Assembly: GCA_965657505.1 (NCBI GenBank) | Contig: CBFHON010000002.1 | Span: 165,777 to 229,776 of the forward strand | DNA: 64,000 bases | Direction: 5' to 3' | DNA from: TMED109 sp002171375 | GTDB taxonomy: Bacteria > Pseudomonadota > Alphaproteobacteria > TMED109 | Shown: positions 17,350 through 26,716 of the stretch, piece after piece | How the letters are laid out: the number at the start of each line of letters is the position of its first letter | Position numbering within the stretch: position 1 is the first letter of the stretch | Position numbers and translations under genes: made by a program | The notes under the pieces: model-generated | Seen by the model: only the letters and a program-made list of their open reading frames with translations | Told to the model about the DNA's origin: nothing | The model's database searches: none

Positions 17350-18138
17350 TTAATTATTATTTATTATTTTTTTAGTCAATACATCGATAAGATTAGCTCG
17401 ATATTCGGCTGAAGCATGAATATCTTCATTTAGTTCATCTAAAGATATTGTTTTTAGAGGTATGTTACTTGAGAAGTTTTTAGATAATGATTCACTTAAT
17501 GCGTCAGCTATAAATGGTTTATGTGAAGCCCCAGATACTGTAACAATAACGTTACTATCATACTTAGCAATTGCTACACCAACAATAGCGTATCTACTTG
17601 CAGGATTAGGAAACTTTATATAATCAAAAAAATCAGGTACTTGAATTTCAATAGAAGTTATTATCTCATTTTCTTCAAGAGATGTTTCAAACATACCAAT
17701 AAATAAATCTCGATTGAGTATAATTCTATTATTAGTTTTAATATTAGCTTTTAAAGCTAAAATAGCTGCTGGCCAATCAGCTGCAGGATCAGAATTTGCA
17801 ATAGATCCTCCAATAGTACCCATCTTTCTCACTGCAGGGTCACCTATGCCATTCGCTAATTTTGCTAAATTCTTTATTTTATTTTTTATTATTACATTAT
17901 TGGAAACTTCTGAATGAGTACAAAGCGAGCCTATAGTAATATGATTTTCTTTAGAACTAATTTCAGATAAATCTTTTATATTTCTTAAGTCAATTAAATC
18001 ACTTGGAGCTATTAGCCTTTGTTTCATAGAAGCAAGTAAAGTCATGCCTCCTGCTAAAAATTTAGGTTCTTCACTACCATTATAAATATTAATTGCTTCT
18101 TCTATGGTGTTTGGAGAATGAAAATTAAAATTATACAT
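17350..18138 (-). CDS. FAD-binding (medium) subunit of a molybdenum hydroxylase, CoxM-like
   Basis: Electron-transfer subunit of the xanthine-dehydrogenase/CO-dehydrogenase family. The 262-aa chain has the FAD motifs AGGMTLLASMKQR near residue 31 and GTIGGSIANSDPAADWPA near residue 107. The C-terminal CO_deh_flav_C region follows (about residues 160-260). It begins three bases after the 2Fe-2S subunit. The usual third partner, the large molybdopterin-binding subunit of about 750-800 aa, is not next to it or elsewhere in this window. Confidence 0.9.
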   Translation of the reverse strand: MYNFNFHSPNTIEEAINIYNGSEEPKFLAGGMTLLASMKQRLIAPSDLIDLRNIKDLSEISSKENHITIGSLCTHSEVSNNVIIKNKIKNLAKLANGIGDPAVRKMGTIGGSIANSDPAADWPAAILALKANIKTNNRIILNRDLFIGMFETSLEENEIITSIEIQVPDFFDYIKFPNPASRYAIVGVAIAKYDSNVIVTVSGASHKPFIADALSESLSKNFSSNIPLKTISLDELNEDIHASAEYRANLIDVLTKKIINNN

Positions 18139-18141
18139 TAT

Positions 18142-18621
18142 TTATCCTTTTTCACGCATATCTTTAGCGCCTTCTTCTATAGATTTTACTATATTTTGAT
18201 ATCCTGTACATCTACATAAATTACCTTCTAAATGTTTTCTAATTTCTTCTTCTGTGGGTGAGTTATTTTCATTAATTAGTGAAATAGCTGACATAATCAT
18301 TCCAGGAGTACAAAAGCCACATTGCAATCCATGGTTATTTCTAAATGCATTTTGCATAGGGTGTAATTTATTATCTTTTTGTAAATGCTCAATAGTAGTG
18401 ATTTCTTGATTATTTAATTGGGCTACTAATATTGAACAAGCTTTTATTGCATCTTTATTATGTAATACCATACATGCGCCACACTGACTAGTATCACAAC
18501 CTACATGTGTTCCTGTTAGTCCTAACTCTTCTCTAAGAAAATCTATTAAAAGAGTATTGGGTAGAATGCTTTTTTCATAATTTTTTTCATTAATAGTTAT
18601 TTTAATAGAAATTTCATGCAT
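18142..18621 (-). CDS. 2Fe-2S (small) subunit of a molybdenum hydroxylase, CoxS-like
   Basis: A 159-aa subunit with two 2Fe-2S clusters that relays electrons between the molybdenum centre and FAD. The plant-type ferredoxin domain shows GTHVGCDTSQCGACMV near residue 37 with a further Cys in KACSILV. The helical domain shows QCGFCTPGMIMSA near residue 100 and the GNLCRCTGYQNIV motif near residue 134. All eight expected cysteines appear present. Its order before the FAD subunit is normal for cox/xdh operons except that the large subunit is missing. Confidence 0.93.
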   Translation of the reverse strand: MHEISIKITINEKNYEKSILPNTLLIDFLREELGLTGTHVGCDTSQCGACMVLHNKDAIKACSILVAQLNNQEITTIEHLQKDNKLHPMQNAFRNNHGLQCGFCTPGMIMSAISLINENNSPTEEEIRKHLEGNLCRCTGYQNIVKSIEEGAKDMREKG

Positions 18622-18688
18622 AATTTTACCTCCGCATTATGCTGACTATAATATCAGTTAGATACTATATAGGAATATATTTATTTTA

Positions 18689-19285
18689 CTAAGTAAAAAA
18701 TGCTAATATTATTGCTATAATAAAAATTAAAGAACTAATCCATACCCAGTATGAAATGCTAGTTTTTTGAGATTGATTATTAATAATTGGTTCATCAGAT
18801 TTATTGGTATTCTGTTCACCTGATGTAGTATCAGCAGGGGAAGTAATTATATTATTATTAAAAGTCTTAAAAAAATCATCAGCCGTATTTTTTACTACTC
18901 CACCAATTAGTCTGGATCCAACCTGTGCTAATTTACCTCCGACCTGAGCATTACCATCATAGGATAATTTAGTTTTATTTTTATCGTCATCTTCGCTAAG
19001 AACAATCTTTACATTTCCTTTAGCAAAACCTGCTGCACCGCCTTTGCCTTGCCCAGATATCACATAGCTATTTGGTGGGTTGATTTCTGTTAAGGTAACT
19101 GATCCATTAAATATTGCTGAAACTGGTCCTATTTTAGCTTTTACTTTTGCATTAAATTCAGTATCAGAAATTTTGTCTAAAGTTTCACATCCTTTAATTG
19201 CATTTTTTAAAGATTCTGGATTATTTAATTCTTCCCAAACTTTATCTTTAGGTGCAGGTATAAGATATTCACCCTTTAGGTCCAT
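18689..19285 (-). CDS. coxG: CoxG-type SRPBCC protein with C-terminal membrane anchor
   Basis: CoxG proteins attach CO-dehydrogenase-like enzymes to the inner membrane in species where they have been studied. The 198-aa protein has the CoxG/SRPBCC domain (about 1-145), beginning MDLKGEYLIPAPKDKVWEEL and containing GPVSAIFNGSVTL and GKLAQVGSRLIGG. A polar linker (about 145-175) and one C-terminal transmembrane helix (about 177-197) follow. It precedes the CoxS-like gene and supports a membrane-linked molybdenum hydroxylase, though not necessarily one acting on CO. Confidence 0.87.
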   Translation of the reverse strand: MDLKGEYLIPAPKDKVWEELNNPESLKNAIKGCETLDKISDTEFNAKVKAKIGPVSAIFNGSVTLTEINPPNSYVISGQGKGGAAGFAKGNVKIVLSEDDDKNKTKLSYDGNAQVGGKLAQVGSRLIGGVVKNTADDFFKTFNNNIITSPADTTSGEQNTNKSDEPIINNQSQKTSISYWVWISSLIFIIAIILAFFT

Positions 19286-19299
19286 ATGAATACTTTCTT

Positions 19300-19689
19300 T
19301 TAATTATTTCCGTTCTCTTTAAGATAAGCTATTAAGTTTGCTCTATCCTCTTCCTTCTTTAAGCCAGGAAATATCATTTTTGTTTTACGCACTAAGTCTT
19401 TTGGCTTTTTTAACCAAGCATCTAAATTTTCCTCATTCCAAGTTCCCGCTTCTTCACCATATGCTATTAATGCTTTCGAGTATTTATATCCTTCTGCAGC
19501 AGCAATTGGACCACCTACAGTATTCCATAAATTAGGACCTAATTTATTTTTTCCACCTTCATCTATTCCGTGGCAAGCTTTACATTTATTAAAGACTTTT
19601 TTACCCTTACTTGCATCTCCTGCGTGAGCAGAACTCATGAATGTGCATACGAAAATTATTGTTATAGACTTGATGAAAATTTTAAGCAT
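19300..19689 (-). CDS. Periplasmic monohaem cytochrome c
   Basis: A class I cytochrome c of 129 aa. A signal peptide ends near AHA at residue 23, the haem site CKACH is at residues 36-40, and the distal methionine is in TKMIFPG near residue 108. The KLGPNLWNTVGG block is typical of cytochrome c2/c550-like proteins of alphaproteobacteria. GGAGGTAATAAATG gives a strong ribosome site. It lies 14 bases before coxG and may accept electrons from the flavin/molybdenum enzymes encoded around it, though a general respiratory role is equally possible. Confidence 0.9.
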   Translation of the reverse strand: MLKIFIKSITIIFVCTFMSSAHAGDASKGKKVFNKCKACHGIDEGGKNKLGPNLWNTVGGPIAAAEGYKYSKALIAYGEEAGTWNEENLDAWLKKPKDLVRKTKMIFPGLKKEEDRANLIAYLKENGNN

Positions 19690-19762
19690 TTATTACCTCC
19701 TTGAAAAATATATTTATTGATAATGTAACTATATTGAAATCAAATTCAATAGAAATATTTAT

Positions 19763-20200
19763 TTATTTACACTCTTCATTGCAGTCAATAACAGGAAGAT
19801 TTCTATTTAGCCAACCAGTAGTACTTCCATTACCTACCATGCCTTCAGATATATTAAAAATATTATTAAATCCTTTATCTTGTAGCATACTAACTGTAGC
19901 TGATGATCTGCCACCTGAGTGACATATTATTGCTACATTAATATCTTTATCATCACCTAAAGCAGTTAATAAATCTGAAATATATTCTTTTCTTATAGTT
20001 CTTCCTGTAGAAAGCATTTGGATCAATATTGAATTTGGTATTATTCCTGTTTCTTTCCATTCTTCCTTATTTCTTACATCAATAACAATTAGACCATTTT
20101 TCATATTCTCTGCTGCTTTAATTGCAGTTATTTCATTAGCTAAAGAATGAAAAGAAAATATTAATGCTAATAATATAGCAATAAAATATATTTTTTTCAT
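19763..20200 (-). CDS. Exported rhodanese-domain protein
   Basis: The 145-aa chain starts with a signal peptide (about residues 1-22, KIYFIAILLALIFSFHSLA) followed by one rhodanese domain. The active-site loop reads CHSGGRS near residue 95, with the Cys that carries a persulfide in this family. DVRNKEEWKETGIIPNS is the usual N-terminal rhodanese signature. A periplasmic sulfurtransferase or sulfide-handling role is plausible, but no substrate can be named. It starts two bases after the TRAP permease gene, so it is in the same unit. Confidence 0.85.
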   Translation of the reverse strand: MKKIYFIAILLALIFSFHSLANEITAIKAAENMKNGLIVIDVRNKEEWKETGIIPNSILIQMLSTGRTIRKEYISDLLTALGDDKDINVAIICHSGGRSSATVSMLQDKGFNNIFNISEGMVGNGSTTGWLNRNLPVIDCNEECK

Positions 20201-20202
20201 AG

Positions 20203-21573
20203 TTAATCCAATAACTTAGTAGGTAACCATAATACTAATTCTGGAAATAATATGATTGTTATCAACCCTACTAATTGTAATAGAACAAATGGAATTATAC
20301 CTTTATATACCATTTGTATTTTTATCGATTTTGGTGCAACTCCCTTTAAATAAAATAGAGCAAAGCCAAAAGGAGGTGTTAAAAAGGATGTTTGTAAATT
20401 TACTGCAATTAAAACAGCTACCCAAGGAATAACCATTGTAGGATCTAAATGTGTACCAAAATCTAAGGTAGCTAGAATAGGTGCAAAAAGAGGAAGAACA
20501 ATTAATGTAATTTCAACCCAATCGAAGAAAAAGCCTAAAAGAAATACCATACCCATCATAAAGAATAATATTCCCCATGAGCCTAAACCTAAACTTTCTA
20601 CAAAATGATGAATTAAATCATCTCCACCTAGAGATCTAAATACATAAGAAAACGCAGTTGCACCTATGAATAAACCAAATATCATAGCGCATGTTAATGC
20701 CGATCTTTCCGTAACACTTTTTATAACAGTTTTTGTTAGACGTTTATTGAATAAAGCTAATATTATAGAACCTAATGCACCAACAGCTGCAGCTTCAGTA
20801 GGAGTAGCAACTCCAGCAAAAATTGAACCTAGAACACATAAAATTAAAAATATTGGTGGTAAGAAAGATCTAAAAATCATTATCCATAACTCTGATTTAG
20901 TTTTAGGCCCCAAATCGTCTGAAAGCGGGGGTGCTAAGCTAGGATTAAATTTTGTTCTTAAATAAATATAAATTGTATAAATAAATGCAAGTAATAAGCC
21001 AGGAATTACTGCTGCTAAAAATAAAGTTCCTACTGAAATTGACAGAAGGTCAGCCATAATAACTAACATTATTGATGGTGGAATTAAAATACCTAATGTA
21101 CCTGAGGCTGCAATTGTTCCTGTAGCTAATGATGGGTCATATTTTCTATCTAACATCACTGGAAGTGCAAGCAAGGTCATCATTACAACTGATGCACCAA
21201 TTATACCAGTAGTTGCTGCCATAATAGTACCCATGATAGTAACTGATAATGCTAATCCTCCAGGAACTCTTCTTAATAGAACTTGTAAACAATATAATAA
21301 ATCATTTGCAACGCCACTTCTTTCCAACATAGTTCCCATGAATATAAACATTGGAACAGCTACTAAAATTAAATTTTCACAAACTCCTCCCCATATTCTA
21401 CTTATAATATTGAAAAATTCTATAAAGCTAAATACATCGAATGCCATTCCTATAAAACCAAAACCTAATCCAACTCCTCCTAATACGAATGCAACTGGAA
21501 AACCGCTGAATAGTAATAGTGCTAATGTAGCAAACATTATTACTGGAAGTAATGTAACAAAATCCATAGTCAT
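20203..21573 (-). CDS. dctM: TRAP transporter large permease (DctM family)
   Basis: The channel-forming subunit of a tripartite ATP-independent transporter, which takes up organic acids or similar solutes with a sodium or proton gradient. The 456-aa protein has about 12-13 membrane segments. It carries the family stretches VAVPMFIFMGTMLERSG near residue 72, TIAASGTLGILIPPS near residue 152 and GVATPTEAAAVGALG. The start ATG overlaps the last base of the small-subunit stop (TAATG) and has GAGGAG upstream. No DctP-like binding protein gene is present nearby. Confidence 0.93.
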   Translation of the reverse strand: MTMDFVTLLPVIMFATLALLLFSGFPVAFVLGGVGLGFGFIGMAFDVFSFIEFFNIISRIWGGVCENLILVAVPMFIFMGTMLERSGVANDLLYCLQVLLRRVPGGLALSVTIMGTIMAATTGIIGASVVMMTLLALPVMLDRKYDPSLATGTIAASGTLGILIPPSIMLVIMADLLSISVGTLFLAAVIPGLLLAFIYTIYIYLRTKFNPSLAPPLSDDLGPKTKSELWIMIFRSFLPPIFLILCVLGSIFAGVATPTEAAAVGALGSIILALFNKRLTKTVIKSVTERSALTCAMIFGLFIGATAFSYVFRSLGGDDLIHHFVESLGLGSWGILFFMMGMVFLLGFFFDWVEITLIVLPLFAPILATLDFGTHLDPTMVIPWVAVLIAVNLQTSFLTPPFGFALFYLKGVAPKSIKIQMVYKGIIPFVLLQLVGLITIILFPELVLWLPTKLLD

Positions 21574-22220
21574 TATTTACTCTCCTCAGTGTTTGCTTCT
21601 TTAACTAACTCATCGGCTGCACTTGATAATTCAGGACACATTGATTTAGAAGTTTCAATTATTAACTCGTTATTTTTATTTAAACCGATTAAATAGGCTA
21701 AATTTCTAAGTAATACACTAATACCCGCTAACCATAAAAAAGCCATTCCCATAGGAACAAATGCTTTTATAATCCATCTATGAGATAAACCTGTAAGTGC
21801 AGATGACACTTCATTCAATGCAAATGAACGTGATACAAAATCAAAACCAAAGTAAACTATCAATGCTGTGTAAGGGAGAATAAAAAATAGAACTCCTATA
21901 ACCTCTAAAATTGATTTTAATTTTGTGGAAAACCCTTCCCTAATAACTTCAATTCTAACATGAGAATTTTTAACATATGCGTAACCAAGTGCTAATAAAA
22001 ATAATGCTGCGTGTAAGTGCCATTCCATTTCTTGAAGTTTTGTTGATCCTAATACGAAAAAACGTCTAGATATAATATCAAAAATTATAATAGCTATTAA
22101 TGGTAGTGATAACCATGCACCTATTTTTCCTACAAATACTAATAATTTTTCTAGTTTAAAACTTATATTTAATAAAGTTTTTGATAAACCAGCATCTAAA
22201 TTTTCATATGATATGTTCAT
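21573..22220 (-). CDS. dctQ: TRAP transporter small permease (DctQ family)
   Basis: A 215-aa membrane protein with four hydrophobic segments. The DctQ signature is DIISRRFFVLGSTKLQEMEWHL, which spans residues about 49-70, followed by LGYAYVKNSHVRIEV. It pairs with the DctM-type permease encoded immediately downstream. The C-terminal cytoplasmic tail (about 180-215) is longer than in many DctQ proteins and rich in Glu and Ser. It is separated by about 75 bases from the DUF1501 gene upstream. Confidence 0.9.
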   Translation of the reverse strand: MNISYENLDAGLSKTLLNISFKLEKLLVFVGKIGAWLSLPLIAIIIFDIISRRFFVLGSTKLQEMEWHLHAALFLLALGYAYVKNSHVRIEVIREGFSTKLKSILEVIGVLFFILPYTALIVYFGFDFVSRSFALNEVSSALTGLSHRWIIKAFVPMGMAFLWLAGISVLLRNLAYLIGLNKNNELIIETSKSMCPELSSAADELVKEANTEESK

Positions 22221-22294
22221 TATATTCCCCTGATTTTAACTTTCAAAAAATGTAAATGAAAGAATAATTTACAGTACATGATAAGAAAATACTA

Positions 22295-23503
22295 TTAAAC
22301 AGTTTTATCGAAGATATCAAATGTTTGAAAGTTTTTTCTTAAAATGTTTTTTGAATCTACTTCTAACCATCTATCAATTAAAGTTGCATAAACACTTCTA
22401 AAATCTGTAGTATATTTTAAATTATCTCCCTCATCTAATCCATTTACTAGATCTGGTATTTCTCCATAATGTCCTCCTTTTACAGAAGACCCTATTATAA
22501 ACATAGGTCCAGCTGATCCATGGTCAGTTCCTAAACTGGTATTCTCAGGGACTCTTCTTCCAAACTCTGTCATCACTAATAGCACCACATCATTAGATTT
22601 ACCCATTCTTTCAAGATCACTCATAAAACCTCTGATAGCATCAGAAGCATATGTTAGAAGTCTTGTATGAAGGTTATTTTGATGAACATGTGTATCAAAA
22701 GCATTGTCTCTGAAAGCAGTATAATAAAGTTTGGTAGGAAGATCAGATTCTATCATAGCTGCAATTTTATCTAAATCAACAGCATCTATGCCATAATCTA
22801 CTTTACGTGAATATTTGGACCAGGCTTCACTTATAAGATTAGATGATTGATTAGCACTATTAGCTATTTCATTTAAAAATTTTTGAGATGCATTAATTTC
22901 ATTTTTATCACTATTATTTATTATTGAGTTTAAAACATTTTTTTGTGCATAAAAACCTTCTCTTTGATATCTTTCTGGATGATCAAACACAATTGGGACA
23001 TGTGTTCTTGATTTTACAGCGAGAGATTGTGTTTTATCAACATTTACAATAAAATTTTTATGTGTAGAAGGGGCCATTTGATCTGCTAGCCTACCTAACC
23101 AACCATATTCTTCTCCACTATTAGGAGCTGCAGTATGCATATAAGCCATAGATGTAAAGTGAGAAAAAGATGGATTATCATATCCACAACCATGAATAAT
23201 TGCCATCTTACCTTCTTTGTATAACGCTTCTAATCCAACAATTCCTGGATTAAAGCCAAAATAATCGTCAATTTTTAATAGTTTGTTTTCTTTCAAACCT
23301 ATTTTAGGTCTATGTTTATAATAATTATCATCTCCAAATGGAACTATTGTATTTAATCCGTCATTACCTCCAGATAATTCAAGTACTACAAGTATCTTTC
23401 CGTTTATTGATTCTTTAGATTGTAAATACTTTATAGGAGTTAATGCTCCTATAGATGCTGCTGAAGCAGTTTTTAAAAATGTTCTTCTTTTTATTACACT
23501 CAT
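22295..23503 (-). CDS. DUF1501 protein with Tat signal
   Basis: A 402-aa protein of the DUF1501 family (alkaline-phosphatase-like fold, sulfatase-related). It starts with a twin-arginine signal (KRRTFLKTASAASIGAL) and shows the conserved VLELSGGNDGLNTIVP near residue 38. VLLVMTEFGRRVPEN...GTDHGSAGPMF follows near residues 307-332. Its function is not established. DUF1501 genes are commonly paired with DUF1800 genes, as here, and the pair overlaps in role in exported complexes of unknown purpose. It starts five bases after the DUF1800 gene. Confidence 0.88.
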   Translation of the reverse strand: MSVIKRRTFLKTASAASIGALTPIKYLQSKESINGKILVVLELSGGNDGLNTIVPFGDDNYYKHRPKIGLKENKLLKIDDYFGFNPGIVGLEALYKEGKMAIIHGCGYDNPSFSHFTSMAYMHTAAPNSGEEYGWLGRLADQMAPSTHKNFIVNVDKTQSLAVKSRTHVPIVFDHPERYQREGFYAQKNVLNSIINNSDKNEINASQKFLNEIANSANQSSNLISEAWSKYSRKVDYGIDAVDLDKIAAMIESDLPTKLYYTAFRDNAFDTHVHQNNLHTRLLTYASDAIRGFMSDLERMGKSNDVVLLVMTEFGRRVPENTSLGTDHGSAGPMFIIGSSVKGGHYGEIPDLVNGLDEGDNLKYTTDFRSVYATLIDRWLEVDSKNILRKNFQTFDIFDKTV

Positions 23504-23508
23504 AATTA

Positions 23509-25344
23509 TTATCCTAACTGATATTCTGGCTGGCTCATAATTAAATGTAATACCATTTTAAGAGAATCTTCTAAGTAAGTCTCAGCCTGAATAATATTTT
23601 CTGTTCCTAAATTATTATTTAAAAAAGAAATAATCATTTCACGTTTTTTTTCGTTGAGCTTAACAACTAAAAATCTATTGATTAAATAATCTATTGCTTC
23701 GGAAGTATTTTTTGCTCCACTATCTAAAATCATTTTTGTAAAATTAATATTTATCGTGTCTCTTACAATAGGTTTGACTTTAGAAACAGCCATCTGCCAG
23801 CCTCTGTAAGAACCGTACCTAGTATTAAAATCTTCATCTCTATCAGCCATCATATTTGCTTCAGACATCATCATCATAGATTCTCCTCCATTACTAGATT
23901 TTGTTGCACTAGTTATATCTGCTCCTTCTCTTATTGCTTTATGCATCACGATGATTTTTGGATCAGGAGAATAAAAATCTTTATCAATAAAATCTATATC
24001 TGGATATAGGAAGCTCCTAGCAAAATTACCTCTTTCCATTAGCAATGCTGGCGTAATCCAACTTCTTCCTCCTGCCCATCCTGCAACAGTAGGCGGCCAA
24101 AATAAAGTTTGTCCCATAGAAGTTGTAGATTGGTTAAAATCTGGAACTCCCGGGGTATCGTTTAAACCTAGTTTTCTATAAGTAGATATAACTAATTCGA
24201 CAGGAGATTTTATATGAGAGCCTACATTTTGATGGCTATAAAAATCTTTTGATAAAAATATTGCTGATAAAAGAGGTTTTAATTCATAATTATTAGACTT
24301 TAGAATTTTAGCATAGTCTTCTATTATATCATTATTTACTTTATCGTTAACAAATTCTTTATATATTTTCGTCGCTATAAATCTTGATGCAGCATCTTGA
24401 GCAAGTAAGATATCAATAACATCTTCGCCCGAAAAGTTACCTGTTTTATTAAGAATAGTCTTAATATCATCATCGTGCTGCTTTTCATTTACTACAAACT
24501 CTAAATCGTTTGTGTTCCAACCTGTAAAAGCTCTTGCAGCTTCTCGAATATCGATTTCTTCATAATTACCTACTCCTAAAGTAAAAAGCTCCATAATTTC
24601 TCTAGCAAAATTTTCATTAGGAGATCCCTTAATATTTTGTCCAGCGTCTAAAAAATAAAGCATAGCTGGGTCTTTTGCTGTAGCAATTATTAGTTTTTTA
24701 AAGTTACCTGTAGCATGAAGCCTAAAAGTTTTATTTTGTAAAAGTAATTTTCTATAATCTCTTACTTTTGTTTCATTATTTGCAAAGTGATTATGCCAGA
24801 ACAAAGTCATTTTTTCCTCTAGGGGCCTAGGAGAATTTATCATTCTATCTGCCCACCAGTATGCAACTCTTTTAGTCTCTAATCTGCTTGCTCTTAGCCA
24901 AAAGAAAAATTTATTAACTATAGGCTGCAGTTTTCTGTTGCCAGATTCTTTTACTTTTATTCCTAAAGCTTCTCCATTTTCTTTTGCTAATTTAGTTGTT
25001 GCAGGTCTACTAGGTGGAAAATTTATTAGGCCTGGATCGTGAATATTTGATTCATCAAATTCAGGCATATTGTCGACAGAAATATTTTCATAATAGACTA
25101 GGTGTTCTACTGCTTTTGAAAGCCCAAGTTTAAATAAAAAATTTACCTGTTCTGGAGTTCCACCAAAACCTGCCCGTTCTAACAAGTGTTTAGCTTTAGA
25201 TAAGTCCCAATCTTTATTCGAAATTGAATTAGAATCTCCATACCAATCTAAATTTTCTTTTGATAAAACTTTAAAAGAAAATAGCAATGAAATTAAAAGT
25301 AAAAATAAATAAATTTTAGTTACATTTGACCATTTAAATTTCAT
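23509..25344 (-). CDS. DUF1800 protein, exported
   Basis: A 611-aa protein of the DUF1800 family with an N-terminal signal anchor (about residues 9-27). Family blocks are HLLERAGFGGTPEQV near residue 52, MTLFWHNHFA near residue 180, FAREIMELFTLGVGNY near residue 245 and ARAFTGWN. FWPPTVAGWAGGRSWI follows near residue 418. A methionine-rich insert (SMMMMSEANMM) lies near residues 489-500 in an otherwise unmatched linker. Function unknown; paired with the Tat-exported DUF1501 protein downstream. It heads the long minus-strand run and is divergent from the MFS gene over 99 bases. Confidence 0.88.
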   Translation of the reverse strand: MKFKWSNVTKIYLFLLLISLLFSFKVLSKENLDWYGDSNSISNKDWDLSKAKHLLERAGFGGTPEQVNFLFKLGLSKAVEHLVYYENISVDNMPEFDESNIHDPGLINFPPSRPATTKLAKENGEALGIKVKESGNRKLQPIVNKFFFWLRASRLETKRVAYWWADRMINSPRPLEEKMTLFWHNHFANNETKVRDYRKLLLQNKTFRLHATGNFKKLIIATAKDPAMLYFLDAGQNIKGSPNENFAREIMELFTLGVGNYEEIDIREAARAFTGWNTNDLEFVVNEKQHDDDIKTILNKTGNFSGEDVIDILLAQDAASRFIATKIYKEFVNDKVNNDIIEDYAKILKSNNYELKPLLSAIFLSKDFYSHQNVGSHIKSPVELVISTYRKLGLNDTPGVPDFNQSTTSMGQTLFWPPTVAGWAGGRSWITPALLMERGNFARSFLYPDIDFIDKDFYSPDPKIIVMHKAIREGADITSATKSSNGGESMMMMSEANMMADRDEDFNTRYGSYRGWQMAVSKVKPIVRDTININFTKMILDSGAKNTSEAIDYLINRFLVVKLNEKKREMIISFLNNNLGTENIIQAETYLEDSLKMVLHLIMSQPEYQLG

Positions 25345-25443
25345 AAAACAACCCTTAATAAATTTGCATATTAATCTATCATAAAACTTTATTTATAAAA
25401 CAAAAATATATCAATTTAAAATTTATTTATGTAATAAGGCATT

Positions 25444-26670
25444 ATGTTTAGTCATAAAAACCAGTTTTTCTATATTATGCTCGTATTATGTGCTGGTTAT
25501 ACAGTAAGTCAATTTCTAAGAACATCAATTGGTGTATTATCTCCTAATATGATGAATGATTTCAATATTAATCCAAATGATATGGGATTATTAGGGGGTG
25601 TATTTTTTCTTTCTTTTGCAATATTTCAAATCCCAGCTGGTATTTTAATAGATCGTTTTGGGCCAAGAAAAGTAATGTCATCAGTAATTATTTTTGCTGT
25701 GCTTGGTTCAATAATATTTGCATTATCAAATTCTTTTTACAGTCTTTTAATTGGTAGGATTTTTATGGGTTTAGGGTGCTCTATATGTCTAATGGGGTCT
25801 CTTGTTTTGATCACTCGCTGGAGAGATACTAATCAGTTTTCTAAATTAGCAGGCATAATTTTGGCTGTAGGCGGAATAGGAGGCTTATTAGCTACCACGC
25901 CATTATCATATTTTTCAGAATTATATGGTTGGAGATTATCATTTTGGCTCGCAGCGGTAGTCACTTTTTTTGTAATGTTACTCTATTATTTCGTACTGGA
26001 AGATAGAGATAAAGGGTTATTTATTAATAAAAAAAATAAGTTAATATCTCCAAAAAATTTATTTTTTGTTCTTAAAGAAAGAAATTTTAAGTTCATGATT
26101 CCTATGTCTCTTATGAGTTATTCTTCTTTAGTCGTAATTTTAGGACTCTGGGGAGCACCTTACTTAAAAGATATTCATGGTTTAGATAGTATTGAAAGAG
26201 GTAAAATTTTAATGTTAATGGCTATAAGCTGGAATATTGGTTCATTCGTATTTGGTAGGCTAAGAAGTATATTTGGAAGCTATAAAAGAGTTGTAATATT
26301 TGGATCTATAGGAGTAATTTTTTTACTTTTTGTTCTTTCTTTCATATCAAATATTAATAGTACTTACCTATATATACTATTTTGCATATTAGGTTTTTTT
26401 GGAGCATTTAGTGTAGCATTAATATCTCATTATCAGGTTCTATTTGATAAAGAGTATATGGGAAGAGCTTTATCTACAGCAAATTTTTTTAATTTTGGTG
26501 GAGTATTTTTTATTCAATGGCTTACTGGTAAAATAATTTTTATAATGGGAGGAAACTCTTCTGGCGCTCCTATTGAAGCTTATAGATCAGCTTTTTTATT
26601 TGTAGCTATTTTATTATTAGTATCTTTATGTATTTATTTATTTACTAACGAAAAGAAAAATAATTTTTAA
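25444..26670 (+). CDS. MFS transporter
   Basis: A 408-aa inner-membrane permease with twelve hydrophobic segments. The loop 2-3 motif reads GILIDRFGPRKVMS near residue 68, typical of the major facilitator superfamily, and a central cytoplasmic loop lies around residues 185-210. The overall look (RTSIGVLSPNM near the start) resembles the anion:cation symporter or nitrate/oxalate branches, but the substrate cannot be assigned. It is followed after 46 bases by an alcohol dehydrogenase and a class II aldolase and could import their substrate. Confidence 0.85.
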   Translation: MFSHKNQFFYIMLVLCAGYTVSQFLRTSIGVLSPNMMNDFNINPNDMGLLGGVFFLSFAIFQIPAGILIDRFGPRKVMSSVIIFAVLGSIIFALSNSFYSLLIGRIFMGLGCSICLMGSLVLITRWRDTNQFSKLAGIILAVGGIGGLLATTPLSYFSELYGWRLSFWLAAVVTFFVMLLYYFVLEDRDKGLFINKKNKLISPKNLFFVLKERNFKFMIPMSLMSYSSLVVILGLWGAPYLKDIHGLDSIERGKILMLMAISWNIGSFVFGRLRSIFGSYKRVVIFGSIGVIFLLFVLSFISNINSTYLYILFCILGFFGAFSVALISHYQVLFDKEYMGRALSTANFFNFGGVFFIQWLTGKIIFIMGGNSSGAPIEAYRSAFLFVAILLLVSLCIYLFTNEKKNNF

Positions 26671-26716
26671 TTTTATAAATTTTTATATATAATTTTCCTT
26701 ACAAAGGAGAGCTATT

